Of a stretch of DNA of 64,000 nucleotides, positions 53,372-61,474 are shown piece after piece. The translations under genes and the position numbers were made by a program. Position 1 is the first letter of the stretch. Every line of letters begins with the position of its first letter. The notes below the pieces were generated by a model, which was not told the origin of the DNA, ran no database searches, and saw only the letters and a list, made by a program, of their open reading frames with translations. Source of the stretch: JAQVYB01 sp964490935 (lineage in GTDB: Bacteria; Verrucomicrobiota; Kiritimatiellia; RZYC01); contig CAZBEO010000006.1 in NCBI GenBank assembly GCA_964490935.1, forward strand, positions 7,282 to 71,281. Direction: 5' to 3'.

Positions 53372-55795
53372 TTACCAGACATACTCGTCTTCCCCACCCG
53401 CCGATTTGTTCTTTCTTCGGCCTTTCAAAAACAGTCGGTTTTGCATCGCATTGACGGTCCCGTAGACGCTACGCCGAGGGCGTCCCTGTTGCTGTTTTGA
53501 GAGCCGTTTCATCCAGCGAAGGCCTTCTTTGGGGAAAACCGCCGTGATTCTTCCATATTCGCTGCCCAGCTCCGTGATATAGGTCTCGGCATCGATCTGG
53601 CGGATGTCTTCTCGGAAGCGAAAACGCAAGCGAACCAACTGACCGTCCAACCGGATGTATCCCTCCTTGATTTCATTGACTTCATATACATCCAGCAGAG
53701 CATCATCGGCGTCCTCCTCGTCATCCATATCGGGAAAAAGCGGAATAGGTGTCGGGAGGGCGCGCGGTGCCGTCTGGGCACCCTTTCTGAGCGGCTCAGA
53801 TTCCAGCGGCACTTCCGCCAGGCGCTCCTTGACCGCGTCCCATTCCTCTCTTTTGATGCGCGAGAAGACATCCGTATCTGCATATTGCTGTTCCACCACC
53901 TCGGCCAGTCGGTGAGCCTCTTGCCAACGTCCCTGCGCGATTTCCACTTGAATCCGCTCTAGGACTTCGAGTGCCCGAAGGGTTGAAACCATCCCGCTCC
54001 AATCATGCCACCAGCCGACCAAATCCGCCTGCTCTGGGCCGTCCGGCAGGCGTTGCAGAGCCGCCTCCGCATCGCTGAACTGCATTCTCGAAAGAGTTCG
54101 GCACACCGTGATGCGGTCCGCCTCCTCGGGATTGGCCGCCCGTATCAATTGATCCACACTCTCATCCAGCACGCGATTCATCGGTACCGACACAATGGCC
54201 TCTTTGCCCCCCGCCGTGGAGCAGAGTACGGAGATCGTATCCTCCCCGACGTCGGCCAGCGTACCCGAAATTTTCGGCTCCGCACGCACGGGTTGTCCTT
54301 TCAGGGCATGCCGATTACGCACCAGACTCTGCTGCTGCTCTTGCAGCAGGCGGATACGTGCGGCGTCCTGTTCGGCACGCACACGCAGGGCCCCTTCGGA
54401 GGCCGGGATGACCGCATTCAAGGCTTCGAGTGCTGGCCCATACTGCCGCTTGCGCAAGAGGGGGATGAGACGTTGAAACACGCGCGAATATTCGAGCAGC
54501 GATTGGGCCTGCGATGGGTCGTTCAACTCTTTCACCACCGGCTTTTTCTGCACGCCGGCCACCGGTTTCACCTCCTCGGTGAATGGGGCCGGTGCCAAGG
54601 CTGGAATGATCTGAACTGGTTCGGGTGGAAGCGGAGGCGGTGCCAGGGACGGCGGAAAAAACATCTCATTCTGCTCGGTGCTTCCTTCTTCGGCAACGTC
54701 TGCTAGGCCGAACCAGTCCGGCAGCCATCCGGCATGGTGAAGCCAAAAAAGCGACACGGCGGCCAAGGCCAGAACAAAGCAGAGCATATATGCGGCAGAC
54801 CGTATGCGTACGCCGAGATCACCCCGATGCTGAATTGTATCGCAGGCCTGATGCATGGCCTGATCACTCGGGATGCTGATCACCCCGCTGTCCCGTTTGG
54901 CGCAACGGCTGACCGTGCTGCTTCCCGGCGGCGGCAAAGGATACGCCGGCGCGTGGCCCCGTTTGACCCGCCCTATATCCGCCAGTAGTTCCTGCCAGCT
55001 CCCATAACGCTGCCGGGCACACTTCACCATCATTTTTTCAATCAGCCAGGCGCACGCCTCGGAAAGCTCCGGCGTGTGATCCTGCGGATCGGGGATGAAA
55101 TCGGTTATCTGTTTGCGCATGGTTTCGCGCGGATCAGTCTCCTGCTCGAATGGGATGCACCCGGTGACCAGATGATAGAGCAGCGCGCCGAGGGCATAAA
55201 TATCCGTGTGAAAATTCAGGGTGCCGACACCGCGTGCCTGCTCGGGCGACATGTAGTTCGGCGTACCGACGACATGCTCCCGGAGCGATTCTGGGCGCTC
55301 GCCTCCGTCAGGCGGCGTGAGGGCCAGGAAATCGGCCAGCTTGATGGTGCCGTCGCCATCCACCATGATGTTGGCTGGCTTGATGTCGCCATGCACAATC
55401 CAGGATTTTTCCCAGGCGTAAGCGAGGGCGTCGGCCACGCTTTCCACCACCAGCAGGGCATCGGCTTCACTGAGTTGCCCACTGCGTTCAATCCATTCCC
55501 CCACCGTGTAGCCAGTCACCCATTCCATGACGAAAAAATAGTCCTCGCCGGACTTGCCCGCCTCATAGACCTGAATAATGTTGTTGTGCTTCAGGGCGGC
55601 GGCGATACGTGCTTCGATGAGGAAGCGCTCCACGCTGTCGGACTCCTGTACCACATGGCGCGGAAGAATTTTGATGGCGACCATGCGGTCAAGTGAGATC
55701 TGTCGCGCTTTGTAGACGGCCCCCATGCCGCCTTCGCCGAGCTTTTCAATCAGCTCGAAGCCTTCTATGAACACGTTGTCCATTAAACCGCCCAT
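53372..55795 (-). CDS. Membrane Ser/Thr protein kinase (PknB/Hanks type)
   Basis: 807 residues. The kinase domain (about 10-280) has the glycine loop KLGEGGMGAVYKAR, VAIKILP, and HGDIKPANIMVD, TIKLADFLALTP, GTPNYMSPEQARG. Two usual motifs differ: HRD reads HGD and DFG reads DFL, but the Asp, Lys and Asn needed for catalysis remain. A transmembrane helix is near 340. The exterior part has a proline-rich linker and a long helical, tetratricopeptide-like region. Such kinases are abundant in PVC bacteria; the substrate is unknown. An in-frame ATG four codons downstream is an alternative start. Confidence 0.9.
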   Translation of the reverse strand: MGGLMDNVFIEGFELIEKLGEGGMGAVYKARQISLDRMVAIKILPRHVVQESDSVERFLIEARIAAALKHNNIIQVYEAGKSGEDYFFVMEWVTGYTVGEWIERSGQLSEADALLVVESVADALAYAWEKSWIVHGDIKPANIMVDGDGTIKLADFLALTPPDGGERPESLREHVVGTPNYMSPEQARGVGTLNFHTDIYALGALLYHLVTGCIPFEQETDPRETMRKQITDFIPDPQDHTPELSEACAWLIEKMMVKCARQRYGSWQELLADIGRVKRGHAPAYPLPPPGSSTVSRCAKRDSGVISIPSDQAMHQACDTIQHRGDLGVRIRSAAYMLCFVLALAAVSLFWLHHAGWLPDWFGLADVAEEGSTEQNEMFFPPSLAPPPLPPEPVQIIPALAPAPFTEEVKPVAGVQKKPVVKELNDPSQAQSLLEYSRVFQRLIPLLRKRQYGPALEALNAVIPASEGALRVRAEQDAARIRLLQEQQQSLVRNRHALKGQPVRAEPKISGTLADVGEDTISVLCSTAGGKEAIVSVPMNRVLDESVDQLIRAANPEEADRITVCRTLSRMQFSDAEAALQRLPDGPEQADLVGWWHDWSGMVSTLRALEVLERIQVEIAQGRWQEAHRLAEVVEQQYADTDVFSRIKREEWDAVKERLAEVPLESEPLRKGAQTAPRALPTPIPLFPDMDDEEDADDALLDVYEVNEIKEGYIRLDGQLVRLRFRFREDIRQIDAETYITELGSEYGRITAVFPKEGLRWMKRLSKQQQGRPRRSVYGTVNAMQNRLFLKGRRKNKSAGGEDEYVW

Positions 55796-55810
55796 GGTTG
55801 AGGTTGCCGG

Positions 55811-56530
55811 TTACCCACGCAACATGCGTTGCAAGGTGGCGCTCAAGGTAGCCGTTCCCGGTGCAGTTGACAAGTCCAGGGTTTGCACGGCCAGCGGGCG
55901 CCCGCACACCAAGGAGAAAAAGCGGGTCATCACCTCGCGTACGTCTCGCACCGACGGGCACTTCTCCGCGAGAAGCTGTTTCAGCGAGGTCACCGGTTCA
56001 GTCAGGCCGCAGGGCACAATGGTATCAAATCCGCTCAGCGGAAGGTTCACGTTGAAACTCATGCCGTGACTGGTCACCCAGCGCTTCAGATGAAACCCGA
56101 TCGCCGCCAGCTTCCCTGCATCGGTCCAAGCCCCGCTTTTGCCCTTGCGGCGATAGGCCTCCACCCCGAATTCCGCCGCCGTGCGAATCGCGATTTCCTC
56201 GAGGTTGAACAGGTATCCGTGCGCATCCGATTCGTTCTCGCCTAGGCGAATGATCGGATACATGACCAGTTGGCCCGGCCCATGATAGGTGACATCCCCG
56301 CCGCGCGATGCCTGATGCAGCTCCATGCCGCGTGCGGCGTATTCCTCCGCATCGAGTTTAAGACAGGCATCCCGCCCGCGACGACCGAGCGTGACCACCG
56401 GGGTATGTTCCAGAAAGAGCACCGTATCGGGTATGGCATTACCGATGCGCGCTTCCAGGAGTTCATCCTGCACGCGACTCATCAATCCATAGGGTACAGG
56501 CGATTCAATCCAGACAGCACGCGCATTCAT
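55811..56530 (-). CDS. lipB: Octanoyltransferase
   Basis: 239 residues. The family signature RGGDVTYHGPGQLVMYPIIR, the Lys in AAIGFHLKRWVTSHG and the catalytic Cys in GFDTIVPCGL (about 173) are intact. LipB moves octanoate from acyl carrier protein to lipoyl domains such as GcvH, whose gene lies about 270 bases upstream on the same strand. Its ATG overlaps the stop of a 62-codon reading frame. Confidence 0.95.
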   Translation of the reverse strand: MNARAVWIESPVPYGLMSRVQDELLEARIGNAIPDTVLFLEHTPVVTLGRRGRDACLKLDAEEYAARGMELHQASRGGDVTYHGPGQLVMYPIIRLGENESDAHGYLFNLEEIAIRTAAEFGVEAYRRKGKSGAWTDAGKLAAIGFHLKRWVTSHGMSFNVNLPLSGFDTIVPCGLTEPVTSLKQLLAEKCPSVRDVREVMTRFFSLVCGRPLAVQTLDLSTAPGTATLSATLQRMLRG

Positions 56531-56715
56531 CGGGCGACCGGCAATCCGTCAGATGTTGGGCGTAGATCGACCCAATAGATGCTATTAAAGATGCCGGGTG
56601 TGACATACTCCTGGGCGACACGACGGATTGCCTTATGCAAACGTTCGTTTGCGGCATGCCGCACTGAAGACGGAACAGAGTAAAACAAACCTTGATGCGG
56701 TCTGGTCAGGTTCAT
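56527..56715 (-). CDS. Possible small protein upstream of lipB
   Basis: A 62-codon frame whose stop overlaps the lipB start (TGAATG region). It reads LTRPHQGLFYSVPSSVRHAA and ends TSDGLPVAR, with no signal peptide and no known domain. No good ribosome site precedes it. It may be a leader allowing coupled translation of lipB, or chance. Confidence 0.3.
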   Translation of the reverse strand: MNLTRPHQGLFYSVPSSVRHAANERLHKAIRRVAQEYVTPGIFNSIYWVDLRPTSDGLPVAR

Positions 56716-56757
56716 TTTTGCGTATTCCAGCCATTGGGTTACTATCAGGCCAAGACA

Positions 56758-56804
56758 CCACAGCGTACCCGCTGTGGTTAACTAGCAGGCGATAGCCTGC
56801 TAGT
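56758..56804 (-). terminator. Two tandem hairpins at the gcvH end
   Basis: A 10-bp stem ACTAGCAGGC / GCCTGCTAGT around GATA (56781-56804) overlaps the gcvH stop, followed on the minus strand by an 8-bp stem CCACAGCG / CGCTGTGG (56758-56777). There is no T-run, so termination is only probable. The 9-mer CTAGCAGGC also occurs at 40752-40760, so this could be another short repeat family. Confidence 0.42.
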
Positions 56805-57186
56805 CGGCTTCCGGCGCCACCTTTTCATACTGCGCGGCGGTCATCAGAGCCTGCATATCTTCAAGATTTTCCGGCTCCAGTTTGAACATCCAGCCGGAGC
56901 CGTAGGGATCCTGGTTGATCAGTTCCGGCTGATCATTCAGCGACTCGTTGATTTCGATCACGGCACCGCCGACCGGCGCATAGATGTCCGAGGCCGCCTT
57001 CACCGATTCCACCACGGCGCACTCTTCGCCCGCGGCAAGCTGGTCGCCCACGGAAGGCAGCTCCACATAGGTCACATCCGAAAGTTGATCCTGTGCAAAA
57101 TCCGTAATGCCCACAATCGCCACCCCATCCTCAATGCGCACCCATTCATGCGTACGCGCATACCGCAATTCAGCCGGAAGATTCAT
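56800..57186 (-). CDS. gcvH: Glycine cleavage system H protein
   Basis: 128 residues with YARTHEWVRIEDGVAIVGIT, the lipoyl-lysine site VVESVKAASDIYAPVGG (Lys 63) and LNDQPELINQDPYGSGWM. The lipoylated arm carries the aminomethyl group between P, T and L proteins. The other gcv genes are not in the window; the lipoate-attaching LipB is encoded next to it. Confidence 0.97.
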   Translation of the reverse strand: MNLPAELRYARTHEWVRIEDGVAIVGITDFAQDQLSDVTYVELPSVGDQLAAGEECAVVESVKAASDIYAPVGGAVIEINESLNDQPELINQDPYGSGWMFKLEPENLEDMQALMTAAQYEKVAPEAD

Positions 57187-57308
57187 TGGTTCTCTCCATC
57201 GTTTGGTTTCAGTTCACTGCTCAACACAACGCTCCCTGTATACCAGCCGCCTCGAACAGGACAAGGATGTTTTTGATAAAACAAAGGAATGCGGAGAAGA
57301 CCGGAAAA

Positions 57309-59225
57309 TCATACCGCCGTAACCGGGATATACGCGGGCACTTTTTTGCGCCACGCCTCCGCGAAGTCGCGGTTGGTGATGATTTCATACCCCGGGAGCC
57401 ACTGTTCCATCAAGGCGACTGAATCTGCCGGGCGTGTCACCAAATCCAGACAAGGAAGCCCCGTGAAGGCCCAGACAAAAGGCAGTATGCCGCCATCCAG
57501 CATCACAAACCCCGCCGCCGCGTGAGCGGCCGTCCACAGCGTGCGCGCATCCAGCGGCTCGATATCCGGGAACCGCAGGGTTAACCCGCGTCTCTGCTGC
57601 AGCATCTCCAGGAGCGGCCCCGCCCCCACCCGCCCGCCTGGCGGAATAATGGCCAACCATTCTTCGGTGTGCGGCACCGCCGTCGGACGAAGCTCCAGCA
57701 GCGACGGAATCAGCGCGGCCGTGGAAGCCTGCGCCGCCAGCCAACGCTCCCGCGCATCCAGCGCACGAGCCTGCAAGTCTTTCAAGTCCGGGTCCCGCCG
57801 CCACAAATCCAGCATACAGCGCACCTCCGCAGCGAGCGCCGGGTTTTCCGCTGTGTGCAGCAGTTCGCTCACCCGACGGTGATGCGCCATCAGCGCGTTC
57901 GGATCGCACCGCTCCGGGTCCGGCGGCGGTGGATTGCGCGCCTCCCGAAGAAAGGCCGTCACGGCCTTCGTCATCTCCCGTGCGAATTCGACATAGCCGG
58001 GATGGTTGTAATTGAATGACGACGTTTGGATGGGTGGTATTTTCTGCGAGGTGGGCGGAGGACACTTTTCCACCGCCTGATGTAATGCGGCACGCCGCGC
58101 CCCGTGAATGCGCGCCCCCCCGTTGGTCACATTCCACACCGGCGTGGTGGTGGCGGCAATCTGCTCTTCAAAATTGCGCAGATAATAATACATGGAAAGG
58201 TCCGTCTTCATCGGATTCCCGTCGTTCCCGGTAATCGTGCGCAGATTGCTTTCCTGATGCGGATGCTCGTGAAACTCTGCGCTCGATCGATCGGCGGGAT
58301 GATAGCGGTCGCCCTCGAATCCAAGATTGAAGCCGGCCAGAATGATGCGCTCGGCACCCATATGGAGTGCCAGCTCGAAGGCGGCGTTGCCCACGCATTT
58401 GCCCGCATTCAATTCCGGAATGGGCGTGCCACAGACTTGCTCGATCAGTCGGTCCAGCGGCCAGTCCTGACGGAAAAAACAGATTGGCCCCGGATAATGC
58501 CGCACCACCGACCAACTGCCGCACACCGGCATGACCAGCAGTACGCCCGGCTGCTCGCGGCTGCCGCGTTCGATGTGCTGCCACGTACAGTCGCGTGTGT
58601 CCGTACACATCACCACATCCGGGCGCACACCATGACGAATCAGCGTGTTCCAGGCCGCATCGCAGGCAATCACGATGCCTCGACGGCGTTCCGCCGCCAG
58701 CAGTGGCGCATCGGTATCCAGCGCCGGACCTGCGCCCACCACCACCACCGGTAAATCGTGAGCGCATCCAAGCAGCGGTTCGATGGTGGGCGACTCCACC
58801 ACGCGCGGCAGATTCAGCAGCGAGCCATAGAGCATGTGCCAGCCCTTGGTGGCGCGAAACGCTGCCTGCGTCACCGCCAAGCGCACCGCCTCAAGCAGAC
58901 TTTCCATCAGGATGCCCGCCTGCTCCGGGAAGCGGTGCTGGATGCCTTCCTCAATATGGCAACCCACACGGCCTTCATACTGCAGCATGCGGTGTTGTGC
59001 GAAAAGGGAAGCCAGAAACGCGAGTGTCACCTGATCCGGATGAATCGTGATACAGGGAATCCCCGCGGCGGAGAGTTCCTCCCCGGCGTCCGACACCACA
59101 AAAAACGTATGCAGATCAGGACAAAGCCGGGCGATGCCCGGCAGGCAGGCCTTCGCATCCTCCGCCCAAACCACCGCCATACGCGCATGGGATGGGATCA
59201 TCGGCGCATTCATTTGATCGGTCAT
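57309..59225 (-). CDS. DUF115/Maf-type protein (MptE-like)
   Basis: 638 residues. The central DUF115 block is clear: LPVVVVGAGPALDTDAPLL, IVIACDAAWNTLIRHGVRPD, VGNAAFELALHMGAERIILA followed by GFNLGFEGDRYHPAD and YYYLRNFE. Relatives are Maf flagellin glycosyl-transfer factors and archaeal 6-hydroxymethylpterin diphosphokinase. GGAAGGGG precedes ATG 59225. No flagellar gene is near, so attachment of a nine-carbon or similar sugar to some surface protein is only a possibility. Confidence 0.8.
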   Translation of the reverse strand: MTDQMNAPMIPSHARMAVVWAEDAKACLPGIARLCPDLHTFFVVSDAGEELSAAGIPCITIHPDQVTLAFLASLFAQHRMLQYEGRVGCHIEEGIQHRFPEQAGILMESLLEAVRLAVTQAAFRATKGWHMLYGSLLNLPRVVESPTIEPLLGCAHDLPVVVVGAGPALDTDAPLLAAERRRGIVIACDAAWNTLIRHGVRPDVVMCTDTRDCTWQHIERGSREQPGVLLVMPVCGSWSVVRHYPGPICFFRQDWPLDRLIEQVCGTPIPELNAGKCVGNAAFELALHMGAERIILAGFNLGFEGDRYHPADRSSAEFHEHPHQESNLRTITGNDGNPMKTDLSMYYYLRNFEEQIAATTTPVWNVTNGGARIHGARRAALHQAVEKCPPPTSQKIPPIQTSSFNYNHPGYVEFAREMTKAVTAFLREARNPPPPDPERCDPNALMAHHRRVSELLHTAENPALAAEVRCMLDLWRRDPDLKDLQARALDARERWLAAQASTAALIPSLLELRPTAVPHTEEWLAIIPPGGRVGAGPLLEMLQQRRGLTLRFPDIEPLDARTLWTAAHAAAGFVMLDGGILPFVWAFTGLPCLDLVTRPADSVALMEQWLPGYEIITNRDFAEAWRKKVPAYIPVTAV

Positions 59226-59276
59226 GGCAAACCCCTTCCGGCAAAGCCTACCTGCGGCGCGCCGGAACGTCTTGAC

Positions 59277-59978
59277 TTAATAGGGGCTCTCCCCCGTCCA
59301 AATTGGTTTATTCGTGCTGTAGTTCGAATATTCCAGAAACTCGGAATGTCCATCCAGATAGACGAAATTTGCGCCTTCCTCATGGACGAACGTCTTGCGG
59401 CCTGCCACCGGCTCATCCGGAAAGTCGTCGGGATATTCGCTGCGACTGAACGTCATCCCGGCCCACCAGTTGTTATCCTCAGGCCCCCAGTGTCCATCGC
59501 TCATCATGATGGTGGCGGAGGTCCGGTTGAAACTGCTGATGCGCTTGGGAGGCCCGGCAGGGTCCTCGTCTACCATGAGATCGGAATTCATTCCGTAGGA
59601 GCCGTGCGCATCCTCATCCACTCCCGGATGATGTTTCATGGCGTTTGGACAGAAGAAAACCGGACGGTCCTTGGGCGGGGAGTCCGGCGTCCAGTCTTCG
59701 AATTTCTTTCCCAGATAAGGAACAACGAGCGTAGCCCATTGGGTGTCTGCTCCTCCTCCAGCGCCGAATCTAAACTGTATCGGAAACTGCCCCTTGTTGT
59801 CTTTGCAGTAGAGGAGCACGGCCATAGAAAGTTGCTTGAGATTGCTGGCGCACTGGAGTCGTTTGGCGCGGTTGAGCGCCTTGTTGGTGGCGGGGAGAGT
59901 GATGGCAATCAGGATGCCGATGATGGCAACCACCACCATGAGTTCTACCAACGTGAAGGCGCGACGTGTCTTATCCAT
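59277..59978 (-). CDS. Type II secretion-like pseudopilin with H-X9-DG motif
   Basis: 233 residues. The class III prepilin signal RRAFTLVELMVVVAIIGILI should be cut before Phe by a prepilin peptidase. The C-terminus has HEEGANFVYLDGH, exactly the H-X9-DG spacing of the prepilin-type processing-associated domain of PVC bacteria. Cys residues sit in CASNLKQ and FFCPN. The function of this large PVC family is unknown. It lies 15 bases after the solute-binding protein gene. Confidence 0.9.
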   Translation of the reverse strand: MDKTRRAFTLVELMVVVAIIGILIAITLPATNKALNRAKRLQCASNLKQLSMAVLLYCKDNKGQFPIQFRFGAGGGADTQWATLVVPYLGKKFEDWTPDSPPKDRPVFFCPNAMKHHPGVDEDAHGSYGMNSDLMVDEDPAGPPKRISSFNRTSATIMMSDGHWGPEDNNWWAGMTFSRSEYPDDFPDEPVAGRKTFVHEEGANFVYLDGHSEFLEYSNYSTNKPIWTGESPY

Positions 59979-59993
59979 GACGGCGATTCTCCT

Positions 59994-61427
59994 TTATTCA
60001 TTCTGCGTGTAGGCTTCCCACGCTCGGATGCGGCTTTCCTTCACCTTATCCCACCGCTTGTTCACTCTGTCAAACTTCGATTGAGAGCGCCGCTGCACCA
60101 CGTCCAGCGCCTCGGCGGGGGTTGCGCCCATCGTTTCCACGCGGTTGGCCGCCACCGTCAGTTCATCACGGTATTCCAGCCAGATGCTCAGGCGCGGGCA
60201 GTAGCGCGCATTCGAGCTTCGGGCCAACTCGATAAAGGTCGCGATGTACGGGTTTGGATGCCGTGCGATGTACTCATCGCTAAGCGTGGCCAACGGGCTG
60301 AATTTTTTCTGTCCGAGGGTAAGTTTTTCCATCGGCCCCGGCGAGTTGACATAGCGGATGAATTCAAAGGCCTCGGATGGATGCCGCGCGCCCTTGGGAA
60401 TCACCAGCGTATCGCATTCCACAATCGTCACATCCGGGAGCTGCTCCGGATCGAACGAGGGGAACGGCGCGGCGGCCCATTCCAATCCAGGCGCATATTT
60501 GTTGATAAAATTCTGCATCCAGACGCCCTGCAGGCACATCGCCACCTGGCCGGACAGAAACGGATTCTGCGGCGAGGCCACATTGCCAAAGGACGCCCCG
60601 AAGGACATGATATTGTCCACGCCGAATCGCTCGGGATAGCTCTGCACCCATTCGTAGGCCGCGATATTTTCAGGACAGTCCGCCGTGATGGTTTGTTCTC
60701 CGTCCCAGAGACGCCCCCCGAACCAGAACCCCCACATTTGACTGTACCAACCCGGCACGCTGGGCAAATGCCCGGCCTGAATCAGGTCGAAGTCCTTCGC
60801 TTCCTTTTCCTCCGGCGTCAAATCGCGGTAACGCACCTTTTCGCGTTGCCCGTTGCGCTCGATGCTCACCACCGTGAGCATTTCGTTCATCTCTTCCATT
60901 TCCGCAATCGAACGCGGCGGCTTGTTCGGGTTGAGACCAGCCTCGCGGAACATTTTTTTATTCCAATGCAGCGCCAAGGTGGCTGGCGTGGAGGGAAGCC
61001 CCCACAGAAAACCGCGATAGGAACACAGGTCCCAGAAGGCGGGAATATAGTCCTCCCGGGTGATGCCCGCCTCGCGCGCAAATCCATTCAGCGGAAGCAG
61101 CGCGTTCTTATCCGAAAAACCCACCAGCGAGTGCGACCACAGGCCCGCCACATCCGGCGGGTTGCCCCCGGCCGTAGAAAGCATCAGTTTGTTCTCGATG
61201 CCGCTCACCGCCAGCATGCGCACCACCATATTCGTCTGCGAGGCATTGAAATCATCCACCACCGCCTGCATGGCATCCTGCTCGAACCCCGTCCATTTCT
61301 CCCAGTAATCCACGATGATGCGCCCGTCCGGCGTGTGGTCGTTCGGCTTGCGCACGCAACCGGAAAGCAGGGGCAGAAATAAAGCGGCAAGGAGCAGCAA
61401 CGGGATGGTAGCGTTTTTCATTTTCAT
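59994..61427 (-). CDS. Extracellular solute-binding lipoprotein (carbohydrate ABC type)
   Basis: 477 residues. The lipobox LLSGC follows a hydrophobic signal, and the mature part runs IIVDYWEKWTGFEQDAMQAV, then GGNPPDVAGLWSHSLVGF and VAMCLQGVWMQNF. This is the sugar-binding family 1 pattern. Its permeases and ATPase are absent from this window, so it is an orphan here. I use the ATG at 61427 (MKMKNATI) because it places the signal peptide correctly; a longer frame to 61496 adds non-signal residues. Confidence 0.88.
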   Translation of the reverse strand: MKMKNATIPLLLLAALFLPLLSGCVRKPNDHTPDGRIIVDYWEKWTGFEQDAMQAVVDDFNASQTNMVVRMLAVSGIENKLMLSTAGGNPPDVAGLWSHSLVGFSDKNALLPLNGFAREAGITREDYIPAFWDLCSYRGFLWGLPSTPATLALHWNKKMFREAGLNPNKPPRSIAEMEEMNEMLTVVSIERNGQREKVRYRDLTPEEKEAKDFDLIQAGHLPSVPGWYSQMWGFWFGGRLWDGEQTITADCPENIAAYEWVQSYPERFGVDNIMSFGASFGNVASPQNPFLSGQVAMCLQGVWMQNFINKYAPGLEWAAAPFPSFDPEQLPDVTIVECDTLVIPKGARHPSEAFEFIRYVNSPGPMEKLTLGQKKFSPLATLSDEYIARHPNPYIATFIELARSSNARYCPRLSIWLEYRDELTVAANRVETMGATPAEALDVVQRRSQSKFDRVNKRWDKVKESRIRAWEAYTQNE

Positions 61428-61474
61428 GCCCGCAATATACCGTGCAGGCAAAAATCCCGCAATGAATAATGTGT

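Noticed and set aside
58758..61382. An 874-codon open frame on the plus strand across three minus-strand genes
   Set aside because: It crosses the boundaries of the DUF115, pseudopilin and solute-binding genes, is rich in Arg, His and Pro, and shows no family motif. It is a by-product of GC-rich codon use on the opposite strand.
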